Source: Rhodobacteraceae bacterium UBA1943 | GTDB taxonomy: Bacteria > Pseudomonadota > Alphaproteobacteria > Rhodobacterales > Rhodobacteraceae | DNA length: 64,000 bases | Direction: 5' to 3' | Assembly: GCA_002336845.1 (NCBI GenBank) | Contig: DDEX01000035.1 | Coordinates: 4,038-68,037 of the forward strand | Shown here: positions 1 to 8,662 of the stretch, piece by piece | How the letters are laid out: every line of letters starts with the position of its first letter | How positions within the stretch are numbered: position 1 is the first letter of the stretch | Notes under the pieces: generated by a model | Databases searched by the model: none | Seen by the model: the letters and a program-made list of their open reading frames with translations, nothing else | Told to the model about the DNA's origin: nothing | Program-made: the position numbers and the translations under genes

Positions 1-504
1 GTCCACATGCGGATAGGTCTTGTAGCTGACAAAGATCTGCGCCTGCTCCACCATCGCCGGGGTTGCCATGGCGTGCAGGTCCAGCGTGACCGCGATTGGC
101 AGGTCGGGGCCAAGGATGGCGCGCAGGCGTGACAGCAGCTCGCCCTCGCCATCCTCGCAGAACGTGGGCACCATCGAGCCGTGCAGCGACAACAGAACGC
201 CGTTCAGCGTATCCTTATGCGCTTGCGCCCCCGCGCAGATCAGCCCGGCTATATGGTCGAACGCCGCCCGCGCCACGCGCGCGCCCGGCGTGGCATGGGC
301 GGAAACCGTATGCGTCATTCGCCAGCCTGCCGCCTCTCCCACGTCGAGAAAGCCCGCCAACTCCTCGTTCACACCGCGAAAGCGGTCCACCGCGACCTGC
401 CCGATATCCAGCACATCGTCGCGAAAGTCCTGAAGGGTGGTTTCGCCCTTCTTGAACGTGTTGCTTTCATGGACAAAAACGCCGGTCAGAACGTGGAAGG
501 GCAT
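1..504 (-). CDS. M81 family metallopeptidase (MlrC-like), N-terminal part
   Basis: Only the first 168 residues are in the window; the gene runs off the left edge. It matches the start of the M81/MlrC family, zinc peptidases named after the enzyme that finishes microcystin breakdown. Visible marks are the FVHESNTF segment (residues 10-17), LSLHGSMVP (106-113) and a D142-x-H144 pair followed by H166, the spacing expected for the MlrC zinc site. ATG at 504 lies 11 bp after the stop of the ABC ATPase, so it is the last visible gene of the peptide importer operon. Its position suggests that it hydrolyses an amide or peptide bond of the imported solute. It could alternatively be the deacylase partner of the racemase/acyltransferase pair at 6837-8662; this is inference. 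Confidence 0.85.
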   Translation of the reverse strand, partial: MPFHVLTGVFVHESNTFKKGETTLQDFRDDVLDIGQVAVDRFRGVNEELAGFLDVGEAAGWRMTHTVSAHATPGARVARAAFDHIAGLICAGAQAHKDTLNGVLLSLHGSMVPTFCEDGEGELLSRLRAILGPDLPIAVTLDLHAMATPAMVEQAQIFVSYKTYPHVD

Positions 505-515
505 GGGTCGGTCTT

Positions 516-1460
516 TCAGATCGGGTGGAAACAGGCAACAGGATGGGCTTCGTCCGACAGCGCGGGGCGCGTGGTCCGGCACTGGTCGGTCGCGCGCGGG
601 CAGCGTCCGGCAAAGGCGCAGCCGGGGGGCAGGTTGAAGGGGCTTGGCACCTCGCCCGCAACCGGAACGATGGCGCGCCGGGCGGCCGGATCGGGCACAA
701 AGCCCGAGGCGATCAGCGCCTGCGTGTAGGGGTGGCGGGGCGTGGCAGTGGCAGCGGGCAGCACCTCGACCACGGCGCCCAGATACATCACCACGATCCG
801 GTTGCAGAAATAGCGCACAAGGCCAAGGTCATGGCTGATGAACAGATAGGTCAGCCCCAGCCGGTCGCGCAAATCAGACAACAATGCGATGATCTGCGCC
901 TGAATCGAAACATCGAGGCTGGCGGTCGGTTCGTCCAGAACGACGAAATCAGGCGCCAGCGCGAGGGCACGGGCAATTCCGACGCGCTGGCGTTGCCCGC
1001 CCGAGAGCTGATGGGGGTGGCTGGTTGCCATGGCTTCGGGCAGGCCAACGGCCCCCAGCATCTCGGCCACGCGTCCGGTCGGCAGCGGCTCGCCCTGCAC
1101 GCGGTACGGTTCGGACAGAACGTCGGTCAGGGTGTAACGCGGATCGAGGCTGGAATAGGGGTCCTGAAACACCATTGCCATGCGTCGCCGCATCCGGCGC
1201 AAGGCGGCGGGCGGCAGGCCGGTCAGATCAGTGCCGTCAAAGCGCACCGTGCCCGCAGTCGGCTCGATCAGGCGCAACACAAGGCGCGCGAGGGTGGACT
1301 TGCCGCAGCCGCTTTCACCGACGACGCCCACCACCTCACCCCGCCCGACAGACAGCGACACGTCGCGAACCGCCATCATCGCACGGGGTCTGGCAAACAG
1401 CCCTCCGCCCGACTGAAATCGTTTCGACAGAGCCTCTATAAGGATCAGCGGTTCGGTCAT
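516..1460 (-). CDS. Peptide ABC transporter ATPase (OppF/DppF type)
   Basis: 314-residue ATPase of a dipeptide/oligopeptide/nickel importer. It carries Walker A GESGCGKST, the signature LSGGQRQRVGIARAL, Walker B FVVLDEPTASLD and the C-terminal oligopeptide-transporter extension (PRHPYTQALI, followed by a Cys-containing tail). ATG at 1460 overlaps the stop of the preceding ATPase by 4 bp, so translation is probably coupled. An in-frame extension upstream to 1574 lies inside the neighbouring gene and was discarded. It pairs with the DppD-type ATPase to power the two permeases at 2413-4181. Confidence 0.93.
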   Translation of the reverse strand: MTEPLILIEALSKRFQSGGGLFARPRAMMAVRDVSLSVGRGEVVGVVGESGCGKSTLARLVLRLIEPTAGTVRFDGTDLTGLPPAALRRMRRRMAMVFQDPYSSLDPRYTLTDVLSEPYRVQGEPLPTGRVAEMLGAVGLPEAMATSHPHQLSGGQRQRVGIARALALAPDFVVLDEPTASLDVSIQAQIIALLSDLRDRLGLTYLFISHDLGLVRYFCNRIVVMYLGAVVEVLPAATATPRHPYTQALIASGFVPDPAARRAIVPVAGEVPSPFNLPPGCAFAGRCPRATDQCRTTRPALSDEAHPVACFHPI

Positions 1461-2416
1461 GATGCCACTCCCGCATGATGACAGGCGACACCGCCCGCGC
1501 CAAAGGGGGCAAAGGAGGGTGCTGTCTCGCAGCAGATCGCGCTTGCGTGTGGGCAACGCGGGTTGAATCGGCATCCGGATGGCATGGCCAGCGCGCTGGG
1601 CACGGCGCCGGGAATGCCGCGCAAGCTGCCCTTGGCCATCCCCTCTTGCGGAATGCAGCCGATCAGGGCGCGGGTATAGGGATGGGCAGGCGCGGCAAAG
1701 ATCGGTCCGACCGGCCCCTCCTCTGCCAGTCGTCCGGCATATAGCACAGCCACCCGGTCGCAGATTTGGGCCACGACACCCATGTCATGCGTAATCAGCA
1801 ACAGAGCCGCGCCGCGCTCGCGCACGATCTGGCCCAGAATCTGGATGATCTGCGCCTGCACCGTCACATCCAGCGCCGTCGTCGGCTCGTCGGCGATGAT
1901 CAGGTCGGGGTCGCCTGCCAGCGCCATGGCAATGACGATGCGCTGCTTCATCCCACCCGAGAGCTGATGCGGATAAGCCTCGGCCACCGCCGCCGGTTCG
2001 GGAATGCGCATTTGCGTCAACAGGTCCAGCGTGCGGGCGCGGGCCGCCTGCCACGACAGGCCCAGATGCAGGCGCGAGACGATATCGACCTGCGCCCCGA
2101 TCCGCTGCACCGGGTCCAGCGCCGTCATCGGGTTTTGCGTCACAAAGCCGATGCGCCGTCCGCGTAGGGCACGGCGCTGTGCCTCGGTCATCGCAGCCAT
2201 GTCCTGCCCGTCGAACCGCACCTGTCCGGTGGTGATCCGCCCTCCGATCAGCGGCAGCAGGCCCATGGCAGCCAGCGCCGTCAGCGACTTGCCCGACCCG
2301 CTTTCGCCGACAAGACCCAAGATCTGCCCCCGCTCGACCGACAGGCTTATCCCTTCAAGCAGGGCTACGGTGCCGATAGATACGCCGACACTCTCAAGCT
2401 GCAAAAGCGTACTCAT
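1457..2416 (-). CDS. Peptide ABC transporter ATPase (OppD/DppD type)
   Basis: 319-residue ATPase, first of the two nucleotide-binding subunits. It has Walker A GESGSGKSLT, the signature LSGGMKQRIVIAMAL, Walker B LIIADEPTTALDVT and the peptide-transporter C-terminal region (HPYTRALIGCIPQ). ATG at 2416 overlaps the permease stop by 4 bp. The 3' end overlaps the second ATPase start by 4 bp. The gene order permease-permease-ATPase-ATPase behind a binding protein is classic Dpp/Opp. Confidence 0.93.
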   Translation of the reverse strand: MSTLLQLESVGVSIGTVALLEGISLSVERGQILGLVGESGSGKSLTALAAMGLLPLIGGRITTGQVRFDGQDMAAMTEAQRRALRGRRIGFVTQNPMTALDPVQRIGAQVDIVSRLHLGLSWQAARARTLDLLTQMRIPEPAAVAEAYPHQLSGGMKQRIVIAMALAGDPDLIIADEPTTALDVTVQAQIIQILGQIVRERGAALLLITHDMGVVAQICDRVAVLYAGRLAEEGPVGPIFAAPAHPYTRALIGCIPQEGMAKGSLRGIPGAVPSALAMPSGCRFNPRCPHASAICCETAPSFAPFGAGGVACHHAGVAS

Positions 2417-3258
2417 GCCGCCCTCCGCAGTTTGGCGCGAATGTCCAGTGCCGCGATCAGCGCGTCGCCGTAAAGATTGATGGCGATGACGGTGATTGCC
2501 ACAGTCAGGCCGGGAAAGATGATGATCCAGGGCGCCTTGAACACCAGCGCGGACCCCGCCGACATCATGCCACCCCAACTGGGGGTAGGAGGCTGCGCGC
2601 CAAGTCCGAAAAAGCCCAAGGTCGCCTCCAGTATGATCGCATCGCCCGTCGCCAGCATGGCCGAAACCAGCACCGGGGCCAGTGCATTGGGCAAAAGGTG
2701 GCGCAGCAGGATATGCGCGTTGCCCGCCCCAAGGCTGCGCGCGGCCTCGATGAAGGTCTCTCCCTTCAGGGTCATAATTTGCGCGCGGGTCAGGCGCGTG
2801 AACTGCGCCAGATAGGCGACGGAAATGGCGATCATCGTGCCCGTGGTGCCGGGGCCGATGATGGCAACAAGGATCAGCGCGATCAGGATTTCGGGAAAGG
2901 ACCAGGTCAGGTCCACCACCACAGTCACCGCCCGGTCGAACCAGCCGCCGAACCAGGCCGCCGCCGCGCCCAGCACCATGCCGCAGGCCACCGAAATGGC
3001 GATGGCCGTCGCACTGACCGAAAGCGAGGTGCGCGCGCCATAGATCAGCCGGGTCAGAAGGTCGCGGCCAAATTCGTCGGTGCCTAGCCAATGCGCGGCC
3101 GATGGCGCCTGATAGGCCTCGCGCAGCGCCTGCACGTCATAAGCATAGGGCGTCAGCAGTGGTGCCGCGACAGCGGCCAGCGCCACAAGCGCCAGCCACA
3201 AACCTGCCACCCCGCCCGAGGGGCGTCGCAGCGCACGAATGGGGGCGGCGGCGCTCAT
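2413..3258 (-). CDS. Peptide ABC transporter permease (DppC type)
   Basis: 281-residue inner-membrane permease of the DppC/OppC kind. An N-terminal membrane segment is followed by an extracytoplasmic stretch with HWLGTDEFGRDLLTRLIYGAR, the hallmark of this subfamily, then five further hydrophobic segments. The EAA loop that contacts the ATPases reads EAARSLGAGNAHILLRHLLPN. ATG at 3258 overlaps the DppB stop by 4 bp. It forms the translocation pore with the adjacent DppB homologue. Confidence 0.93.
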   Translation of the reverse strand: MSAAAPIRALRRPSGGVAGLWLALVALAAVAAPLLTPYAYDVQALREAYQAPSAAHWLGTDEFGRDLLTRLIYGARTSLSVSATAIAISVACGMVLGAAAAWFGGWFDRAVTVVVDLTWSFPEILIALILVAIIGPGTTGTMIAISVAYLAQFTRLTRAQIMTLKGETFIEAARSLGAGNAHILLRHLLPNALAPVLVSAMLATGDAIILEATLGFFGLGAQPPTPSWGGMMSAGSALVFKAPWIIIFPGLTVAITVIAINLYGDALIAALDIRAKLRRAA

Positions 3259-4181
3259 GCCATCGCCGCCCGGACCCGCGGGTCCATCAGGGCCTGAAGG
3301 ATGTCACCCAGCAGCGTGCCCAGCATCACCGCCATGGCCAGCATGAGCAGGCAGGCCTGAACCACCGGATAGTCATGCTGGCTAAGCGATTTGATCAGCA
3401 GCGTTCCCAAGCCGGGGCGGGCAAAAACCACCTCGACTGTCACGGCACCACCCAGAATCCAGCCGATGCGCAGCGCAAGGATCGTCACCACCGGGATCAG
3501 GGCGTGGCGCAAAACATGCGCCAACTGAATACGCAGCGGCGAGAGGCCCTTGGCATGAAGCAGCATCACGAAATCGCGCGCCGAAGCCTCGATCATCGAA
3601 ACGCGGGTGATGCGCGCCACCAGTGCCGTGCCGCCCAGGCCGATGGTCAGCACCGGCAGAACCAGCGAAGTCCATCCCCGCGCGCCGGAAATCGGAAACC
3701 ACCCAAGGCCGACCGAAAACACCAGCATCAGGATCAGCCCCAGCCAGAAACTCGGCATGGTCGAGCCGGCCAGAACGCCACCCATGATCAACCTGTCTGG
3801 CCAGCGGTCACGGTTCAGGGCCGCAATCACCCCCAGCATCACGCCCATCGCCGAGGAAAACAGCAGCGCAAGACCGCCAAGCGCCAGCGAATGCGGCAGG
3901 GCTTGGGCGATCAAGTCAGCCACCGGGCGGCGGGCGACAATCGCGGTGCCCAGATCGCCATGCAGAACCTTGCCCAGCCAGATGCCGTATTGCACCGGCA
4001 AGGGCCGGTCCAGCCCATAGCGCGCCTCCATCTCGGCGCGGGCCTGCGGCGACGATCCCACCTTCAGAAGGTTGTCGATGGGATCGCCGGGAATGAAGTG
4101 GAGGATCAGGAAGATCACCACAGAAACGGCCAGGAAAACCGGCACGAGCAAAAGGATCCGTCGGATCAGCCAGGATGTCAT
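3255..4181 (-). CDS. Peptide ABC transporter permease (DppB type)
   Basis: 308-residue permease of the DppB/OppB kind: first membrane segment RRILLLVPVFLAVSVVIF, then FIPGDPIDNLL, YGLDRPLPVQYGIWLGKVLHGDLG and the EAA-like loop EASARDFVMLLHAKGLSPLRI. I chose ATG at 4181 because it begins right at the conserved N-terminal helix; an upstream in-frame extension to 4307 has no permease character. It lies 25 bp after the binding-protein gene. Confidence 0.92.
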   Translation of the reverse strand: MTSWLIRRILLLVPVFLAVSVVIFLILHFIPGDPIDNLLKVGSSPQARAEMEARYGLDRPLPVQYGIWLGKVLHGDLGTAIVARRPVADLIAQALPHSLALGGLALLFSSAMGVMLGVIAALNRDRWPDRLIMGGVLAGSTMPSFWLGLILMLVFSVGLGWFPISGARGWTSLVLPVLTIGLGGTALVARITRVSMIEASARDFVMLLHAKGLSPLRIQLAHVLRHALIPVVTILALRIGWILGGAVTVEVVFARPGLGTLLIKSLSQHDYPVVQACLLMLAMAVMLGTLLGDILQALMDPRVRAAMA

Positions 4182-4206
4182 GCCGGTATTCCCCGTGTCG
4201 CTTCGG

Positions 4207-5784
4207 TTACTCCTTGACCTCCATGTCCATGATGGCGACAGGGCCGATGCCGGGGGCGTTGATGGTGTCCGGCAGGACCAGATGGTCGGCGTTATAGGCC
4301 ACGGCATCGACGGGCTGATAGATCGGGGCCATCGGGAACTGCGTCAGCACATAGTCATGATAGGCGGTGAAGTTCGCCACCCGCTCTTCCATGTTCTTCG
4401 ATCCGGTCATCGCCTTGGCGCGCAGCTCCTCGGCCTTGGGGTCGTTGAACATCGACACGTTCGGGTATCCCAGCCGGTCACCGCCGAAGAACCAGTCCAC
4501 GATGTCGGCATTGTCCCAGTTGTAGGACCGCACGGCCAGTTGCTGTTCGCCCGTCTTGTATTGGTCGCGGATCATCGAGCTGTCGAAGGTGGTGATTTCC
4601 GCCTCGATCCCCACGGCCTTCAGCTGCGCCTGAACCACTTCGGTCAGGCGGCGGAAGATGCTGTCGCTTTGGGTCCACAGGCTGACCTTCAGGGGCTGGC
4701 CATCCTTTTCGCGCACGCCGTTCGCGCCCATTTTCCAGCCCGCCTCGTCCAGCAGCGCATTGGCGCGCACCGGATCGTAGTGGATCTTGTCGGCATCCGG
4801 CACATGGCCTTCGGGCAGGGCAGAGATCAGGAAGGTATCGGCGACCGAGCCGATGCCGCCAAACACCGAGGCGAGGATTTCTTCCTGATTGATTGCCTTG
4901 GCCGCCGCCTCGCGCACCTTGATGTCATCGAAGGGGGGCTTCGTGACGTTGATAGGCATGTAATAGACGTCCTGCCCCGGCATGGTCAGGACGGCAAGAT
5001 TCGCCTCTTTCTTGACCTCGCCGATCAGGTCGGCGGGCACGCCCAGCAGCATATCGACCCCGCCGGTTTTCAGTTCCAGAAACGCGGTCGAATCCTCGGC
5101 GATCTCGCGGAAGGTGATCTTGGCGATTTTCGCCGGGCCGGTGTTCTTCGACAGGGGCGAGCCCCAGGTGTAATCGTCGTTCCGGGTCAGAACGGTTTCC
5201 TGCCCGATGGCAAAGCTTTCCAGCTTGAAGGGCCCGGTGCCGTAAACCTCGGTAACGCCGTAGTTGTCGCCCAGTTCCTTGTAGGACTTCGGTTCGATCA
5301 CCGACATATAGCTGGAGGACAGGTTATAAAGCAGGTTCGGCTCGGGCCGCGACATGACGAATTTCACCGTCGCGTCATCAATCACCTGCACCTCGGCCAC
5401 AGCCTCGGTCATGTAGGCATTCTCGCTGGCCTTGAACAGTTCCAGCCATTCCTTGACGGTATTGGCGTTGAACGGCTCTCCGTTGTGGAACTTCACACCC
5501 TTCTTCAGGTGGAAGGTCCAGGCCATGCCATCGGGCGCCTCTTCCCAGCTTTCGGCCAGCCAGGGATGATACGACAGATCGGCGGCCTGGCTGACCAGCC
5601 GGTCAAAGATCAGTGTGGTCGCCTTGTTCAGATTGGTGGCCTTGATCGGGTTGTAGGTTGGCGCGCCCACCTCGGATGTGTTCAGGACGAACACCGCTTC
5701 TTGTGCCATCACGGCGGCACCGGCAAACAGCGCCGCCAGGCTGACCGAGGCGGAAAGCAGGGTCTTGCGGAAGGGGAAGGTCAT
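4207..5784 (-). CDS. Peptide ABC transporter substrate-binding protein (family 5)
   Basis: 525-residue periplasmic binding protein of the DppA/OppA family (SBP_bac_5). A Sec signal peptide (residues 1 to about 27, ending AAVMAQ) precedes the mature protein. The family signature region reads AESWEEAPDGMAWTFHLKKG, with KFHNGEPFNANTVKEWLE behind it. The AGAGAGGAC box 5-13 nt before ATG 5784 is a good ribosome binding site. It probably binds a small peptide or acyl amino acid. The ligand cannot be read from sequence, but the racemase and acyltransferase across the divergent promoter suggest amino-acid derivatives. Confidence 0.93.
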   Translation of the reverse strand: MTFPFRKTLLSASVSLAALFAGAAVMAQEAVFVLNTSEVGAPTYNPIKATNLNKATTLIFDRLVSQAADLSYHPWLAESWEEAPDGMAWTFHLKKGVKFHNGEPFNANTVKEWLELFKASENAYMTEAVAEVQVIDDATVKFVMSRPEPNLLYNLSSSYMSVIEPKSYKELGDNYGVTEVYGTGPFKLESFAIGQETVLTRNDDYTWGSPLSKNTGPAKIAKITFREIAEDSTAFLELKTGGVDMLLGVPADLIGEVKKEANLAVLTMPGQDVYYMPINVTKPPFDDIKVREAAAKAINQEEILASVFGGIGSVADTFLISALPEGHVPDADKIHYDPVRANALLDEAGWKMGANGVREKDGQPLKVSLWTQSDSIFRRLTEVVQAQLKAVGIEAEITTFDSSMIRDQYKTGEQQLAVRSYNWDNADIVDWFFGGDRLGYPNVSMFNDPKAEELRAKAMTGSKNMEERVANFTAYHDYVLTQFPMAPIYQPVDAVAYNADHLVLPDTINAPGIGPVAIMDMEVKE

Positions 5785-5811
5785 GGCAGTCCTCTCTGTT
5801 GATCTTGTGGT

Positions 5812-6726
5812 TCAGGTCTTGCCCGGGTTGCGCCCCGGGACGGTATGTCCGATGAAATCGTCGTAAAGCGCCGAGACGCGGGCCATGCGGGCCTCGACCT
5901 CGGCGCCCAGCTCGCGGAAGACCCCGTTGACCAGAAGCCCTATCAACGAGGACATGGCCGCGGTGGTATCCCAGAAATGATTGAGGTCGGTGGGAACGGC
6001 GAACAGTTCGGTCACAACGCCGGGCGCCCAGTCACAATAAGGATCTGTGATCAGCGTGACGGGAATCCCCTCATCCCGCGCCGCCAGTGCCAGATCGCGG
6101 GTCAGGCGCGAATAACGTCGCCCGTCGATCAGAACCAGTGTTGTCTCCTCGGCCTCGCCCAGCAGCACCTCGGCGAAATGCCCACCCGCCACATCGGCCA
6201 GATGCACCCCGCCCCGCAGATATTGCAGGTTGTGGACCAGTTCGGCCGCATGACCACGCTCAGTCTGAAAGCCCGCGACCCAGACCGAACGGCGCCGGGC
6301 CAGACGCCCTACCGCCGCCTCGAAGGCCGGGGTCGCGGCAATTTCGTAAACCGTGACCATGGCCGCGATTTCACGCTCCAGCGCGTGTGAAAGCTCTGCA
6401 TTGCCCTGACGGCTGCGCTGATGGAATTCCTTCAGCCGGTCGCCGATCAGCCAGGCCTTGTCGCCCAGATCAGCCTGAAGGCTGCCCTTCAGATCTTTCA
6501 GGTGACGATAGCCGATGGTGCGGCAGAACCGACCGACCGAGGCTTCGGACAGCCCCACTTTCTGCGCCACGGTCGCTGCGGTTTCGAAGGGCAGGGACGA
6601 CAGGTTCGACAACAGGTAATGCGCCAGTGCCCGCTCGGCCGGGGTGCCCGTATCCAGCGCTGCGGTCAGCCGGTCGCGCAGATCGCCACCCGTCTTGTCC
6701 GCACTCTGGTTTGCCGCATCATCCAC
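5812..6726 (-). CDS. RpiR/MurR family transcriptional regulator
   Basis: 304-residue regulator with an N-terminal RpiR-type helix-turn-helix (about residues 20-95, KVGLSEASVGRFCRTIGY) and a C-terminal SIS sugar-isomerase-like domain (about 130-280) that usually senses a phosphosugar or related metabolite. The start is GTG at 6726 behind an AGAAGG box. It sits 27 bp before the peptide-importer binding protein, so it may be the first gene of that operon, and it faces the racemase gene. A palindrome at 6741-6760, just upstream of its start, is the likely operator for both directions. Confidence 0.88.
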   Translation of the reverse strand: MDDAANQSADKTGGDLRDRLTAALDTGTPAERALAHYLLSNLSSLPFETAATVAQKVGLSEASVGRFCRTIGYRHLKDLKGSLQADLGDKAWLIGDRLKEFHQRSRQGNAELSHALEREIAAMVTVYEIAATPAFEAAVGRLARRRSVWVAGFQTERGHAAELVHNLQYLRGGVHLADVAGGHFAEVLLGEAEETTLVLIDGRRYSRLTRDLALAARDEGIPVTLITDPYCDWAPGVVTELFAVPTDLNHFWDTTAAMSSLIGLLVNGVFRELGAEVEARMARVSALYDDFIGHTVPGRNPGKT

Positions 6727-6740
6727 CGGCCTTCTCCCCT

Positions 6741-6760
6741 TGTTACAAGAATTTGTGACA
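6741..6760. promoter_or_regulatory. Candidate RpiR operator (inverted repeat)
   Basis: TGTTACAA-GAAT-TTGTGACA: two 8-bp arms matching at 7 of 8 positions, in the 110-bp divergent region between the RpiR gene and the racemase gene. RpiR proteins bind such inverted repeats. Assignment rests on position and symmetry only. Confidence 0.55.
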
Positions 6761-6836
6761 GCAAACTTTCATTCGGTCAACAATGCAAGTAAACTGTAAT
6801 TCTTGCCGACCAACGATGCTCTTCAAGGAGACCCCC

Positions 6837-7955
6837 ATGACCAAGGCCCCCCTTCGCATCGACGGCGCCACGCTGCGGCTGGTGCGGTTGCCGCTGGTGA
6901 CGCCCTTCACCATTGCAACCGGCACCTTGACCGAAAAGGTTTTCCCTTTGCTGACCTTGCGGGCGGAGGGGCTGGAAGGTCACGCCGAAGGGGTGATGGA
7001 CCCGCTGCCAGATTATCTAGAGGAAACCGTGGCTGGTGCGATGGACCTTCTGGCCAACGTGCTTTTGCCGCAGGTTCTGGGGCACAGCTTTGCCAACCCC
7101 GAGGCGCTGGCGCGGGTGCTGGCGCCCTGGCGCGCCAATCACATGGCGAAGGCCACGGTGGAAATGGCGTTCTGGGATCTTTGGGCGAAATCGCTGGACC
7201 TGCCGTTGCAGACCGTGCTGGGCGGCGCGGGCGATGCGGTCGAGGTGGGCGTTTCGCTGGGTATCGGGCCGGTGGCCGAAACACTGGCCCGCGTGGCCGC
7301 GCATCTTGATCAGGGCTATCGCCGCATCAAGCTCAAGGTGAAACCGGGCCATGACATCGCCCTGTTGCAGGCGGTGCGGCGAGAGTTTCCCGGCGCCCAT
7401 CTGACCGTGGATGCCAATTGCTGCTATACGCTGGCCGACAGTGACCTGATCGCCCGGATGGACGATTTCGCACTGGATTATATCGAGCAGCCGCTGGCCT
7501 GGGACGACATCCACGATCACGCCACCTTGCAGGCCCGCATCCGCACCCCGCTTTGTCTGGATGAATGTATCCGAACCGTCGAACACGCTCGCAAGGCGCT
7601 GCAATCCGATGCGGCGCGCGTGATCAACATCAAGGTCGGCCGGTCAGGTGGCCATGTCGCGGCGCGGCAGATCCATGATCTGTGTCAGGCGTTTCAGGTT
7701 CCGGTCTGGTGCGGCGGAATGCTGGAATCGGGTGTGGGCCGGGCGCACAACATCCACCTTTCCACCCTGCCGAACTTTACCAAGCCGGGCGACACGTCGT
7801 CGGCCAGCCGCTATTTCACCCGTGACATCATCGAGCAAAAACTGGAAACCAAGGGCGGCCTGATGCCCGTGCCCAAAGGCCCCGGCATCGGTGTGTCGCT
7901 GGACCTCGACTATCTGAAAACCGCCACCGTCTCGCAGAAAGAGTTCACGGCATGA
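6837..7955 (+). CDS. N-succinylamino acid racemase-type enolase (NSAR/OSBS family)
   Basis: 372-residue enolase-superfamily protein of the NSAR/o-succinylbenzoate synthase family. The catalytic set is visible: K165-x-K167, metal ligands D192, E217, D242, and K266 on the opposite face. R269, three residues after K266, corresponds to the second-shell arginine that favours racemase activity in the Amycolatopsis enzyme. An alphaproteobacterium normally uses ubiquinone, so a menaquinone role (OSBS) is unlikely. ATG 6837 follows an AAGGAG box. The next gene overlaps by 4 bp and is the GNAT acyltransferase that accompanies NSAR in D-to-L amino acid conversion. Likely role: racemising N-acylated amino acids. 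A dipeptide epimerase role is an alternative. Confidence 0.85.
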   Translation: MTKAPLRIDGATLRLVRLPLVTPFTIATGTLTEKVFPLLTLRAEGLEGHAEGVMDPLPDYLEETVAGAMDLLANVLLPQVLGHSFANPEALARVLAPWRANHMAKATVEMAFWDLWAKSLDLPLQTVLGGAGDAVEVGVSLGIGPVAETLARVAAHLDQGYRRIKLKVKPGHDIALLQAVRREFPGAHLTVDANCCYTLADSDLIARMDDFALDYIEQPLAWDDIHDHATLQARIRTPLCLDECIRTVEHARKALQSDAARVINIKVGRSGGHVAARQIHDLCQAFQVPVWCGGMLESGVGRAHNIHLSTLPNFTKPGDTSSASRYFTRDIIEQKLETKGGLMPVPKGPGIGVSLDLDYLKTATVSQKEFTA

Positions 7956-8662
7956 CCGAGGTAGAGTTTCGCGAGCTGGCAGGCATGGCCGAGTTTCGCG
8001 CGGTCGAAGCCCTTCAGCGTGAGGTCTGGGGCGAGGGCGACCTGCCCGACCCGGCCGATCTGATGATGGTGATTCAGGCCGAGGGTGGCCTTGTTGGCGG
8101 CGCCTTTGCCGAAGGGCGCCTGATGGGCTATGTCTTCGGCTTTCCGACGCGCGACCCCTTGGTGCAACATTCGCACCGGCTCGCCGTTCTTCCATCGGCG
8201 CGAGGCCTCGGCCTTGGCGTGCGGTTGAAGCATTTTCAGCGCGATTGGTGCCTGGCGCGCGGAATTGCCCATGTGCGCTGGACCTTCGACCCGTTGCGGG
8301 CGGTGAATGCGGCACTGAACCTCCACAGGTTGGGGGCGCAGACGAACACCTATCTGGAAGATTATTACGGCGACATGGGCGGGATAAATCAGGGCCTTGC
8401 CTCAGACAGGTTGCTGGTTGAATGGAATCTTGCCTCGCCACTGGTCGCGACATTGGCCACAGGGCGGCCGAGACAGTCACAAACGACACAAGCCCTACCT
8501 GTTCCTCTGCCTGACGATATCGACTTGGCGGATGGCGGGTTCGCCGAAACTGCAAGGGCGCTGCGGACGCGGTTGCGCGGGATGATGAAGACTGCCTTTG
8601 CCGACGGCCAGAGGATTGTCGATTTCGATCCGGCAAACCGCGTCTATCTGCTGTCGCGTTGA
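7952..8662 (+). CDS. GNAT family acyltransferase, partner of the racemase
   Basis: 236-residue GNAT protein of the kind (COG3375) repeatedly found beside N-succinylamino acid racemase. The acyl-CoA binding loop reads LPSARGLGLGVRLKHFQRDW (about residues 84-103); the WTFDPLRAVNAALNLHRLGA segment (about 108-129) is typical of this subfamily. ATG overlaps the racemase stop by 4 bp. In Geobacillus the homologous enzyme succinylates D-amino acids before racemisation; the same job is inferred here. The hydrolase that removes the succinyl group would have to be the M81 protein or lie outside the window. Confidence 0.8.
   Translation: MTEVEFRELAGMAEFRAVEALQREVWGEGDLPDPADLMMVIQAEGGLVGGAFAEGRLMGYVFGFPTRDPLVQHSHRLAVLPSARGLGLGVRLKHFQRDWCLARGIAHVRWTFDPLRAVNAALNLHRLGAQTNTYLEDYYGDMGGINQGLASDRLLVEWNLASPLVATLATGRPRQSQTTQALPVPLPDDIDLADGGFAETARALRTRLRGMMKTAFADGQRIVDFDPANRVYLLSR

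Noticed and set aside
4072..5802. 576-codon plus-strand open frame
   Set aside because: Exact antisense shadow of the peptide-binding protein gene, with a His/Gly/Asp-rich translation.
6837..7955. Menaquinone-type o-succinylbenzoate synthase (menC)
   Set aside because: No other men genes nearby, the organism type normally uses ubiquinone, and the coupled GNAT gene and the conserved arginine favour racemase function.
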